The notes under the pieces: model-generated | What the model saw: only the letters and a program-made list of their open reading frames with translations | Databases searched by the model: none | Told to the model about the DNA's origin: nothing | Position numbers and translations under genes: made by a program | Shown here: piece after piece, positions 1-6,087 of the stretch | Position numbering within the stretch: the stretch's first letter is position 1 | Layout: each line of letters starts with the position of its first letter | From: Gemmobacter sp. | GTDB taxonomy: Bacteria; Pseudomonadota; Alphaproteobacteria; Rhodobacterales; Rhodobacteraceae | Length of the DNA: 8,384 nucleotides | Assembly (NCBI GenBank): GCA_030656535.1 | Contig: JAUSPL010000427.1 | Location: 1 to 8,384 of the forward strand | Direction: 5' to 3'

Positions 1-1726
1 TGTCGGCGGCTTCGACCGCCCCGGCGTAGTCGGCCGCAAGGAACCGCAGGTTGGATTCAAAACCCCAGAACGACCAGGGCGGGCTGGGGTGCAGCGTGAA
101 TGCCGCGCGGCACAGCCTGAAGGCCTCCGGCAGCCGGTCCAGAATAGCAAGCCCATGCGCCGCTGACATTGCGATGGCGGGGTCGGCCGGATTTAGGTCA
201 TGCCCGCGCATGAACGAATGGGCGGCCTGTTCCACCCGCCCGGCCATCGCCAAAGACCAGCCCAGCGTGACATGGCAGCGCGGATCCAAAGGGTCCAATG
301 CGACCGCCCGGCGCGCCAGCTGCATCGCCTTGCGTTCCAGTTCCGGTTTGCGCATCACGCCGGGATAGACAATGTGGCGGGTGTTATACAGGTCGGCCAG
401 ATTGGCATGCAACGTCGCATGGTCAGGCCACGTGTGCAGCGCCTCAAGGAACAATTGCTCGGCCCGCGCGTCTGCCTCGGGTTGCCAGATATCCAGCAAT
501 TGCTGACCGCGCATCCATTTTTCAAAGGCTGACAGGCTTTGAGGTTCGCGCAGGCGCAGTTGCGCCAGCCGGGCCTGCGACAGATAGACATCCAGCGCGC
601 CCGATACCCCGCGCAGAACGGTTTCCCGGCTTGCGGCGGCAGCGGTCGCATCAAGATTGACCACGTTTGACCAAACCGTGGCGCCGCTGGTCCGGTCGGT
701 CAGGTGCACCGACAGCGACACCTCGCCTTTGGCCGTCATAGGGACCAGTCGCAAAAGATAGCTGATGGCAGGACCGCCATCAGGGCGTTTGTCGGGGTCC
801 ACGCTGACCACAGTCAAGTTGCGAAACCGGGCCAGCATTCCGCGCAGACCCGTGGCAAAAACGTGATTGGCCGCATCGGCGTCGGGGTCGCCAGAGGGCA
901 CCTCCAGCACCGAAATCACCGTTACCTGATGCGGATTGATTTGCAGCGACGGCTGCACTGCCGGGGCAGGGCGGGTGGCCTCGTCGCGGATCGCGGCAAA
1001 GGCGGCGTCGGTTTCGGGTTCGGGTGCCGCGTCGTAATCTTCGCGCAGGCGGGCACGAAAGGCATCGTACATCCGCAAGGCACCGGGGCGGTCGCCCGCA
1101 GCGACCCTTGCGCCCATCAGATACCGCACGGCAGGCTCGTGCGCCGGGTCAAGCGCCAGCAGCGCGGCGGCGGCCAGGGTGCGGTGGTCCTCATCGCGGT
1201 CGGGGCGCATTCCGCGTTCCAGCACCGTCTGCAATTGGCGTCGCACCGTTTCACGCCAGACCGCAAGCCATGCGTCAAAGGATTCGTCCAGATTTTCCAG
1301 CCCGGCCAACAGGCTGAGATGTAATTCGCTGCGCAACAAGGACGGGCTGGACAAGTCCTCGTCCGCGATCCGCGTCAGCAGTTCACCGACGTCGGACCCG
1401 ACCTTCGCGCGGTCCAGCGCGACGGCCAAACGGTCGCTGATGACGCAGCCTTCCAGATCGGGGCCAAGCGCCTGCTTTATCAGCTTGATCGACTGGCGCA
1501 GCGACGCACGGGCCTGTTCTTCGCCGGTTTCGGCCCAAAGCAGGCCGCAGATACGTTCGCGGGGCAAGGACATGCCGTCAGACACCGACAACAGACCGAC
1601 AAGCGCGCGGGCTTTGCGCGACGGCAGGGACAGCAGCGCCCCCTCCGGTCCGACAATGTCGCAGCCCCCCAGCAGCTGAACCCGGATGCCGTGTTCCGCG
1701 CCCCTGCCGGCCCCGCTGTCGTTCAT
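1..1726 (-). CDS. SARP/BTAD-type transcriptional regulator with TolB-like and TPR domains (3' end outside window)
   Basis: This reading frame stays open for 575 codons from an ATG at 1726 and runs off the left edge. Residues about 15-105 look like the OmpR-type winged helix of SARP regulators: RKARALVGLL at 38-47, LLWAE at 62-66 and ARASLRQSIK at 72-81. Residues about 111-247 are helical and fit the bacterial transcriptional activator domain (BTAD), including PAHEPAVRYLMG and GDRPGALRMYDAF. Residues about 265-385 resemble the TolB/FlgO-like alpha/beta domain found behind winged helices in CadC- and adenylate-cyclase-like proteins (VISVLEVPSGD, FATGLRGMLARF, DRTSGATVWS). From about 400 onward the sequence is TPR-like (ARRAVALDPLDP, LGWSLAMAGRVEQAAHSFM, DLNPADPAIA). 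The likely role is cytoplasmic transcription control, with the C-terminal repeats as a protein- or ligand-sensing part. Targets are unknown. The start is preceded by a G-rich stretch (GGGGGG, 7 nt upstream) rather than a classic AGGAGG. Confidence 0.85.
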   Translation of the reverse strand, partial: MNDSGAGRGAEHGIRVQLLGGCDIVGPEGALLSLPSRKARALVGLLSVSDGMSLPRERICGLLWAETGEEQARASLRQSIKLIKQALGPDLEGCVISDRLAVALDRAKVGSDVGELLTRIADEDLSSPSLLRSELHLSLLAGLENLDESFDAWLAVWRETVRRQLQTVLERGMRPDRDEDHRTLAAAALLALDPAHEPAVRYLMGARVAAGDRPGALRMYDAFRARLREDYDAAPEPETDAAFAAIRDEATRPAPAVQPSLQINPHQVTVISVLEVPSGDPDADAANHVFATGLRGMLARFRNLTVVSVDPDKRPDGGPAISYLLRLVPMTAKGEVSLSVHLTDRTSGATVWSNVVNLDATAAAASRETVLRGVSGALDVYLSQARLAQLRLREPQSLSAFEKWMRGQQLLDIWQPEADARAEQLFLEALHTWPDHATLHANLADLYNTRHIVYPGVMRKPELERKAMQLARRAVALDPLDPRCHVTLGWSLAMAGRVEQAAHSFMRGHDLNPADPAIAMSAAHGLAILDRLPEAFRLCRAAFTLHPSPPWSFWGFESNLRFLAADYAGAVEAAD

Positions 1727-1756
1727 CCCCAATCCCCCCGCCTGCGCTTTTCCCGC

Positions 1757-1786
1757 ATCAGCGTAGAAGACGATCCTTCACGTCAA
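1757..1786 (-). promoter_or_regulatory. Weak candidate promoter for the BTAD regulator
   Basis: The 125 bp gap between the phosphatase stop codon and the regulator start contains TTGACG (1786-1781), a good -35 match. Eighteen bases further on is only a poor -10-like hexamer, GCTGAT (1762-1757). The gap contains no strong terminator; a 5 bp GGAAT/ATTCC inverted repeat is present but has no T-tract. The call rests on the -35 alone. Read-through from the upstream genes is also possible. Confidence 0.2.
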
Positions 1787-1851
1787 GATCACAAACACAA
1801 GCGGAATATCGCCGATTCCCGTTTCGGATGTGGTGGTTGGCGTCGCCTGCG

Positions 1852-2361
1852 TCAGGACGCCAGCGCATCCGGCGTCACGAAATCCAAGGCCGCACCGGCC
1901 CCAAATACGACATCTGCCCAGTTTGCCTGTTCAAACGTCACCACCAGTGTCGACCCGGTCGGAAATCTGTTGAAATCGGGGTCTACCGGCGGGCGGGCGC
2001 AAATACGGCTTGCGAACTCCGCGATGCCGGGGTTGTGGCCCAACATCATCACGCAGGGATTTGTGGCCCCACGCAGCACCGCCAACATCACGTCCGGCCC
2101 GGCGTGATACAGCGCTGGTTTGAGGGTGACCGCAGGCGCACCGGTCAGATGCGGCGCGATACCTTCCCAGGTTTGGCGGGTCCGCAGCGCGTCCGAGCAC
2201 AGCACTTCACCGGGCACATCGCCCCGCGAGGCAAGCCATGCGCCGATCAAGGCCGTCGACCGGAGGCCGCGCGCGTTCAGCGGGCGGTCGTGATCGGCAA
2301 GTGTCGGGTCATCCCATGCCGATTTCGTGTGGCGTGTCAGGATCAGGCGGAGTGTGGTCAT
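1852..2361 (-). CDS. SixA-like histidine phosphatase family protein
   Basis: This 169-residue protein belongs to the small SixA-like branch of the histidine phosphatase (phosphoglycerate mutase-like) superfamily. The catalytic core is visible: the RHT motif with nucleophile candidate His11 and Arg10, RPLNARG at 26-32, SDALRTRQT at 56-64 with conserved Arg60, and LGHNPGI at 107-113 with the second catalytic His109. Family members remove phosphate from phosphohistidine or small phosphoesters in the cytoplasm; the substrate here cannot be read from sequence. The frame could open further upstream, but the ATG at 2361 is preferred because it gives the RHT motif its usual position near the N-terminus and overlaps the stop of the preceding gene (ATGA, 2361-2358). 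No good Shine-Dalgarno lies close to it, which fits translational coupling. It is the last gene of the hydroxylase/Fe-S/phosphatase set. Confidence 0.88.
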   Translation of the reverse strand: MTTLRLILTRHTKSAWDDPTLADHDRPLNARGLRSTALIGAWLASRGDVPGEVLCSDALRTRQTWEGIAPHLTGAPAVTLKPALYHAGPDVMLAVLRGATNPCVMMLGHNPGIAEFASRICARPPVDPDFNRFPTGSTLVVTFEQANWADVVFGAGAALDFVTPDALAS

Positions 2362-2999
2362 GTGTGAAACTGCCTCATATGGTAGGCGGACTGTTCTGAC
2401 ACCCTGCCATAGCTTTGCGACAAGGGACAAGCCCGCCGCACAAGACAGCCTGCAGAAAGGCATTCTTGCCCTGTGCGGTCCAGCCAGTCGTGACAGGCCG
2501 GGACATCATAGCCTGCCCCGGTCAACGCCCCCGCAGGACAGGCGGTCAGGCAAGGCCGGGCGCAGGTGTCGCAAGGCTTTGGCCCCGTCGCGGGCAGATC
2601 AAGGTGGTCCCTGAGTGCCAGGGCACCGCGAAACGCCACCATCAGCCCCGCCGTGTCATGCACCAACAGTCGGACCGGGCTTTGCCACGCGCGCCCTGTG
2701 GCCTGCGCCCAACGTTGAAACGGGTGATACGGCGGCCCTGTGAAGGGAAACACCGCCTTGCCACCCAGATCGCAGGCCATGCGCCCGATCACCCGCCGCG
2801 ACCAGCGGTCCACGGGGTCGGGCCTGCCATCGCGCATTTCCGGTTGGGCGGACAGATGGTCCCAGTGTCCCGGTTCCATCGGCCCCAGCAGCAGCAAGGT
2901 GCGCGTGCCCGCAGGGGCCCCGTCCTCTGGCCCCGGATGAAACCCGCCCATCACCGCAAGCCGGTGGCCTGCCGCCGCTGCGCTGATCCTGTCCAGCAT
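2358..2999 (-). CDS. Cysteine-rich ferredoxin-like protein related to the QueG C-terminal half
   Basis: This is a 213-residue protein whose C-terminal third is cysteine-rich: Cys143, 146, 150 and 154 followed by Pro (PAGAL), then Cys169, 180, 185 and 191 followed by Pro. The arrangement resembles the paired [4Fe-4S] clusters of epoxyqueuosine reductase (QueG)-type proteins. The N-terminal part has MGGFHPG, TLLLLGP and an FPFTGPPYHPFQRW stretch, but no recognisable cobalamin site. It probably binds Fe-S clusters and transfers electrons; the actual reaction is unknown. Compared with the classic CxxCxxCxxxCP, the first motif has three residues instead of two between its second and third Cys. The frame is open to 3062, but the ATG at 2999 is preferred because it overlaps the stop of the hydroxylase gene (TGATG), whereas the longer start would overlap by 64 bp. 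Database annotation of relatives is likely to be just 'ferredoxin'. Confidence 0.75.
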   Translation of the reverse strand: MLDRISAAAAGHRLAVMGGFHPGPEDGAPAGTRTLLLLGPMEPGHWDHLSAQPEMRDGRPDPVDRWSRRVIGRMACDLGGKAVFPFTGPPYHPFQRWAQATGRAWQSPVRLLVHDTAGLMVAFRGALALRDHLDLPATGPKPCDTCARPCLTACPAGALTGAGYDVPACHDWLDRTGQECLSAGCLVRRACPLSQSYGRVSEQSAYHMRQFHT

Positions 3000-3793
3000 C
3001 ACTTGCGCCTGAACGGCAAGCCAAGTGACCAGACGAGGCGGGTCGGGCGGTCGTCTTGCCACTGCAATCCCACGGTCATGTCATCGTGCCCCGCCTGTGG
3101 CTGCGCAACGTAGGTGCCAAAGATCTGGTCCCAGACTGACAGCGCAAATCCGTAATTGCTGTCATGTTCGTGCCGATGGATGGAATGGTGAACGCGGTGC
3201 ATGTCAGGTGTGACCAGCACCCGTCGCACCACTGCGTCCAGTCCCAGCGGCAGCCTGATGTTGGCGTGATTGAACAGGGCTGTCCCATTGAGCATCACCT
3301 CAAAGATCACCACCGCAACCGCCGCGGGCCCGATCAGATACACCAGCCCGATCTTCAACCCCATCGAGGCCGCGATTTCAATTGGATGAAACCGGATTGC
3401 CGTGGTCACATCCATGTCGCGGTCCGCGTGGTGCATTTGGTGGAAACGCCAGAACAGCGGCACCTTGTGCGATACCAGATGCTGCACCCAGATCGCGAAA
3501 TCAAAGAACAGCACCGCCAGCACGATTTCAACCCATGCGGGCCATTCCACTGCGTTCAGCAGGCCCCAGCCCTGCGCCTGCGCGTCCACCGCCGCCCCCA
3601 CTGCCAGCAGGGGCACCACCAGCGCCAGTGCCCGCAGGGTAAGTGTGTCCAGCACCACAATGGCGATATTGGTGAACCATCGGCCTTGCCGGGGCACGAC
3701 GCGCGGTCGGCGCGGGGCCAGCGCCTCAAGCCCGGCAAACAGCGCGAAAAGCGAGGCAAAAGCACCCAGGCGGATCAGAGTTTCGTATTCCAT
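2999..3793 (-). CDS. Sterol desaturase/fatty acid hydroxylase family membrane protein
   Basis: This 264-residue integral membrane protein carries the histidine clusters of the di-iron fatty acid hydroxylase superfamily: HLVSH (105-109), HQMHH (118-122), FHPIE (135-139), FNHANI (175-180) and PDMHRVHHS (197-204), followed by HDSNYG (210-215) and WDQIFGTY (221-228). Hydrophobic segments lie at about 8-26, 42-68, 87-104 and 143-170, so the active site would face the cytoplasm. Members use O2 and an external electron donor to hydroxylate or desaturate lipids, sterols or carotenoids; the substrate here is not evident. The ATG at 3793 has GAGGG four bases upstream. The gene opens a three-gene set, and its TGA overlaps the ATG of the Fe-S protein gene, which could encode its redox partner (inference only). 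A carotenoid hydroxylase role cannot be excluded, but no carotenoid genes are visible. Confidence 0.9.
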   Translation of the reverse strand: MEYETLIRLGAFASLFALFAGLEALAPRRPRVVPRQGRWFTNIAIVVLDTLTLRALALVVPLLAVGAAVDAQAQGWGLLNAVEWPAWVEIVLAVLFFDFAIWVQHLVSHKVPLFWRFHQMHHADRDMDVTTAIRFHPIEIAASMGLKIGLVYLIGPAAVAVVIFEVMLNGTALFNHANIRLPLGLDAVVRRVLVTPDMHRVHHSIHRHEHDSNYGFALSVWDQIFGTYVAQPQAGHDDMTVGLQWQDDRPTRLVWSLGLPFRRK

Positions 3794-3817
3794 CGCGCCC
3801 TCATATTCTGTCTAATG

Positions 3818-3845
3818 AATATAATCTTGTGCAACGGCAGATCAA
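3818..3845 (-). promoter_or_regulatory. Candidate sigma70-type promoter for the hydroxylase gene set
   Basis: The 53 bp argB-hydroxylase gap is clearly more AT-rich than its surroundings. It holds TTGATC (3845-3840, 4 of 6 matches to TTGACA), a 16 bp spacer and TATATT (3823-3818, 5 of 6 to TATAAT). The -35 starts only 2 bp after the argB stop codon. Transcription would begin near 3811, leaving a leader of roughly 18 nt that contains the GAGGG ribosome binding site. This is read by eye with no experimental support. Confidence 0.38.
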
Positions 3846-3846
3846 G

Positions 3847-4743
3847 TCATTCCGTGCGCGGTTTGACCCTGGGTTCGGTAGACCGGATCAACGACCCGGC
3901 GCCGTGGTCGGTGAACAGTTCCAACAGGCAGGCGTTCGGGATGCGCCCGTCCAGAATCACCACAGCCCGGACACCTTGATCCAAAGCCATCAGGGCTGTT
4001 TCGGTTTTCGGAATCATGCCGCCCGCGATGATCCCATCGGCGATCATCTGACGCACCTCTTCCGGGGTCATGGCGGTCATGATTTCGCCCGCCGCATTCT
4101 TTACCCCCGACACGTCGGTCAACAACAGAAGGCGATCCGCCTTGAGCGCGCCCGCAATGGCGCCCGCCGCAGTGTCGCCATTGACGTTGAAGGTTTCGTT
4201 CGCTTCCATCCCAGTCGCAACCGGGGCAACGACGGGGATGATCCCGGCGGCAAACAAATCACGCAGCACCTGCACGTTCATTTCCACCGGCTTGCCGACA
4301 AAGCCCAGTTCGGGGTCGTCGGCCACACAGACCATCATGTCGTCGTCCTTGCCAGACAAGCCGACGGCGCGACCACCCTCGTCCATGATCGCCTGAACGA
4401 TGCGCTTGTTGACCAAACCCGTCAGCACCATTTCGACCACTTCGACCGTGGCCTTGTCGGTCACCCGTTTGCCGCGCACGAATTCGGACTTGATGCCCAG
4501 CCGCGCCAGCAGGTCGTTGATCATCGGCCCACCGCCATGAACCACAACCGGGTTCACCCCGACCTGACGCATCAGCACGATGTCGCGGGCGAATTCGGCC
4601 ATTGCGTCTTCGTCGCCCATCGCGTTGCCGCCGAATTTGACGACGACGATCGCACCTGCATAGCGCTGCAGATAGGGCAGGGCCTCGGACAGGGTGCGGG
4701 CGGTGGCGGCTGGGTCACGCATCATGGCAAGCTGCTTTTTCAT
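3847..4743 (-). CDS. argB: Acetylglutamate kinase
   Basis: This cytoplasmic enzyme of the amino acid kinase family phosphorylates N-acetyl-L-glutamate with ATP, the second step of arginine biosynthesis. The 298-residue length is normal. Visible motifs are the nucleotide-binding VVKFGGNAMG (34-43, Lys36), the glycine-rich VHGGGPMIN (68-76), FVRGKRVTD (88-96), NVNGDTAAG (186-194), LLTDVSGVKN (207-216) and GGMIPK (241-246). The N-terminal helix ARTLSEALPYLQRY (about 15-28) and the C-terminal GAGSLI (281-286) are features of the hexameric, arginine-inhibited class, so feedback inhibition by arginine is likely. The ATG at 4743 has GAGG about five bases upstream; internal ATGs at residues 7 and 8 are possible alternative starts. 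No other arginine gene is present, so argB stands alone here, 96 bp after the amidohydrolase gene and with the same orientation. Confidence 0.97.
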   Translation of the reverse strand: MKKQLAMMRDPAATARTLSEALPYLQRYAGAIVVVKFGGNAMGDEDAMAEFARDIVLMRQVGVNPVVVHGGGPMINDLLARLGIKSEFVRGKRVTDKATVEVVEMVLTGLVNKRIVQAIMDEGGRAVGLSGKDDDMMVCVADDPELGFVGKPVEMNVQVLRDLFAAGIIPVVAPVATGMEANETFNVNGDTAAGAIAGALKADRLLLLTDVSGVKNAAGEIMTAMTPEEVRQMIADGIIAGGMIPKTETALMALDQGVRAVVILDGRIPNACLLELFTDHGAGSLIRSTEPRVKPRTE

Positions 4744-4802
4744 GGGGCCTCAGGGGCGAAATTGTGGGTGACGTGGTGGGGCGGGGCAATTGTCTATCCG
4801 CA

Positions 4803-4831
4803 GGGATAAAGCGATCGCCCCCCCATGCCAA
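4803..4831 (-). promoter_or_regulatory. Weak candidate promoter upstream of argB
   Basis: The 96 bp gap before argB contains TTGGCA (4831-4826, 5 of 6 to the -35 consensus) followed after 17 bp by TATCCC (4808-4803, 3 of 6 to the -10). A short TATCC/GGATA hairpin overlaps the -10 region. No strong terminator follows the amidohydrolase gene, so argB may also be transcribed by read-through. Low confidence. Confidence 0.22.
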
Positions 4832-4839
4832 GCCCAAGC

Positions 4840-6012
4840 TTAACCCGCGGCCAGCGGCAGGCGCTGTTCCACCACCCGGGCAAAGATCGACGCACCCACC
4901 GGCAAGATACCTTCATCCAACACGAATTGCGGGCTGTGCAGCGCGGCCGTGCCGGCATGACCCAGCCAGCCGTAACATCCCGGCACCTGTCGCAGCATGT
5001 CGGCGAAGTCCTCGGACCCGGTCGCGGGTTCGGTCTCTTCGGCCAGCAGGGCGTCGCCCACCACATCGCGGGCCGCTGCCGTCAGCGCATCGCAGGCAGC
5101 GTCGTCGTTGACCAGAGGGTTAAAGATTTCGCGGAACGTCACCTCGATCTCGATCCCGTGCGCCAGCGCGAACCCGTCGCAGATCGCCCGCATCCGGGCC
5201 TGTGCAAGGTCGCGAACGGCGGCGTCAAAGAACCGCAAGGTTCCCGCCAGCGAGCAGGTCGAGGGAATGACGTTGTAGGCAGCCCCCGCGTGGATCTGTG
5301 TCACCGACAGCACCAGCGCCTTGTTGGCCGACAGGTTCCGGCTGACCACGGTCTGCAACTGGCCAACCAACGCGGTCGCCGCCACGATCACATCGCGCGA
5401 CTGTTCCGGCATGGCAGCATGGCTGCCTTGGCCGTTCAGCACGATGTCAAAGAACGACGCCCCCGCCATCGCTGTCCCGCGATAGACCGAGAACCGATTG
5501 GGCTTGCCGGTCGGGACGTTGTGCAGCGCATAAAGTTCGTCGCAGGGGAACCGATCAAACAACCCCTCGGCCAGCATCGCGCGGGCACCGCCAAGCCCTT
5601 CCTCGGCGGGTTGAAAGATCAAGACAACCGTTCCGTCAAAATCCCGCGTTGCCGCCAGATACTCGGCCGCGCCCAGCAACATCGTCGTATGGGCGTCATG
5701 TCCGCAGGCGTGCATCGTGCCAGCGGTTTGCGAGGCATGGGGCAGCCCGGTTGCCTCTTGCACGGGCAGCGCGTCCATATCGGCGCGCAGTCCGATGCGG
5801 CGGTTGCCACCCCCCTTGCCATGAAGCAGTCCGACAACCCCGGTGCCTCCGATGCCCACATGGACCTCATCAACGCCCCATGCGCGTAACCGGTCCGCGA
5901 CAATTGCGGCTGTGCGGGTTTCTTGAAACCCGATTTCGGGATGGGCGTGCAGATCCCGATAGATTTCGCGCAAAGCAGGGGCGCGGGCGTCGATGGCGGG
6001 CAGGATTGGCAT
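4840..6012 (-). CDS. M20 family metallo-amidohydrolase (hippurate hydrolase/aminoacylase type)
   Basis: This 390-residue enzyme is of the M20D amidohydrolase type, which cleaves N-acyl, N-aroyl or similar amide bonds of amino acids using two metal ions. Visible motifs are LHAHPEIGFQET (21-32), GLRADMDALPVQE (74-86), MHACGHDAHT (100-109), FQPAEEGLGGARAML (133-147), LHN (163-165), GSHAAMPEQ (196-204) and GSEDFADML (332-340), then LHSPQFVLDE (358-367). By comparison with the plant IAA-amino acid hydrolase ILL2, the metal ligands should be Cys103, His105, Glu138, His164 and His359, with Glu137 as the catalytic base. The set is complete, so the enzyme is probably active. The frame is open to an ATG at 6069, but the ATG at 6012 is preferred: it has GGGGAA eight bases upstream and gives the normal family N-terminus. 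It lies 75 bp after the second ABC ATPase gene and probably hydrolyses what that transporter imports. The substrate is not determined. Confidence 0.93.
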   Translation of the reverse strand: MPILPAIDARAPALREIYRDLHAHPEIGFQETRTAAIVADRLRAWGVDEVHVGIGGTGVVGLLHGKGGGNRRIGLRADMDALPVQEATGLPHASQTAGTMHACGHDAHTTMLLGAAEYLAATRDFDGTVVLIFQPAEEGLGGARAMLAEGLFDRFPCDELYALHNVPTGKPNRFSVYRGTAMAGASFFDIVLNGQGSHAAMPEQSRDVIVAATALVGQLQTVVSRNLSANKALVLSVTQIHAGAAYNVIPSTCSLAGTLRFFDAAVRDLAQARMRAICDGFALAHGIEIEVTFREIFNPLVNDDAACDALTAAARDVVGDALLAEETEPATGSEDFADMLRQVPGCYGWLGHAGTAALHSPQFVLDEGILPVGASIFARVVEQRLPLAAG

Positions 6013-6020
6013 GTCGAAAT

Positions 6021-6026
6021 TTCCCC
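6021..6026 (-). promoter_or_regulatory. Ribosome binding site that decides the M20 amidohydrolase start
   Basis: GGGGAA lies eight bases upstream of the ATG at 6012. It supports this start over the in-frame ATG at 6069, which would add 19 residues not typical of the family. Confidence 0.55.
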
Positions 6027-6087
6027 AATAGCGGTGTCGCAGCCAAGGCGCAGTCGGGCCCAGGTGCAATCTGAAGGCGTCAGGCGA

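Noticed and set aside
704..1324. Plus-strand open frame opposite the regulator
   Set aside because: Low-complexity antisense translation with no motif. The minus frame is continuous for 575 codons and has clear domains.
1806..1825. GGAAT/ATTCC hairpin as a terminator after the phosphatase gene
   Set aside because: The stem is only 5 bp and is not followed by a run of T, so it does not qualify as an intrinsic terminator.
3829..4809. A 326-codon open frame on the plus strand opposite argB
   Set aside because: It mirrors argB almost exactly and is rich in His, Gln and Arg, as expected from the antisense of a GC-rich gene. It has no recognisable motif, and ArgB is unmistakable on the other strand.
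4801..4815. GCGATCGC palindrome and TATCC/GGATA inverted repeat as an operator
   Set aside because: Both are short and occur once. Nothing ties them to a known regulator, and such short palindromes arise by chance.
4825..5889. A 354-codon plus-strand open frame opposite the amidohydrolase gene
   Set aside because: Antisense shadow of a clear M20 enzyme. Composition is His/Arg/Gln-rich without domain signatures.
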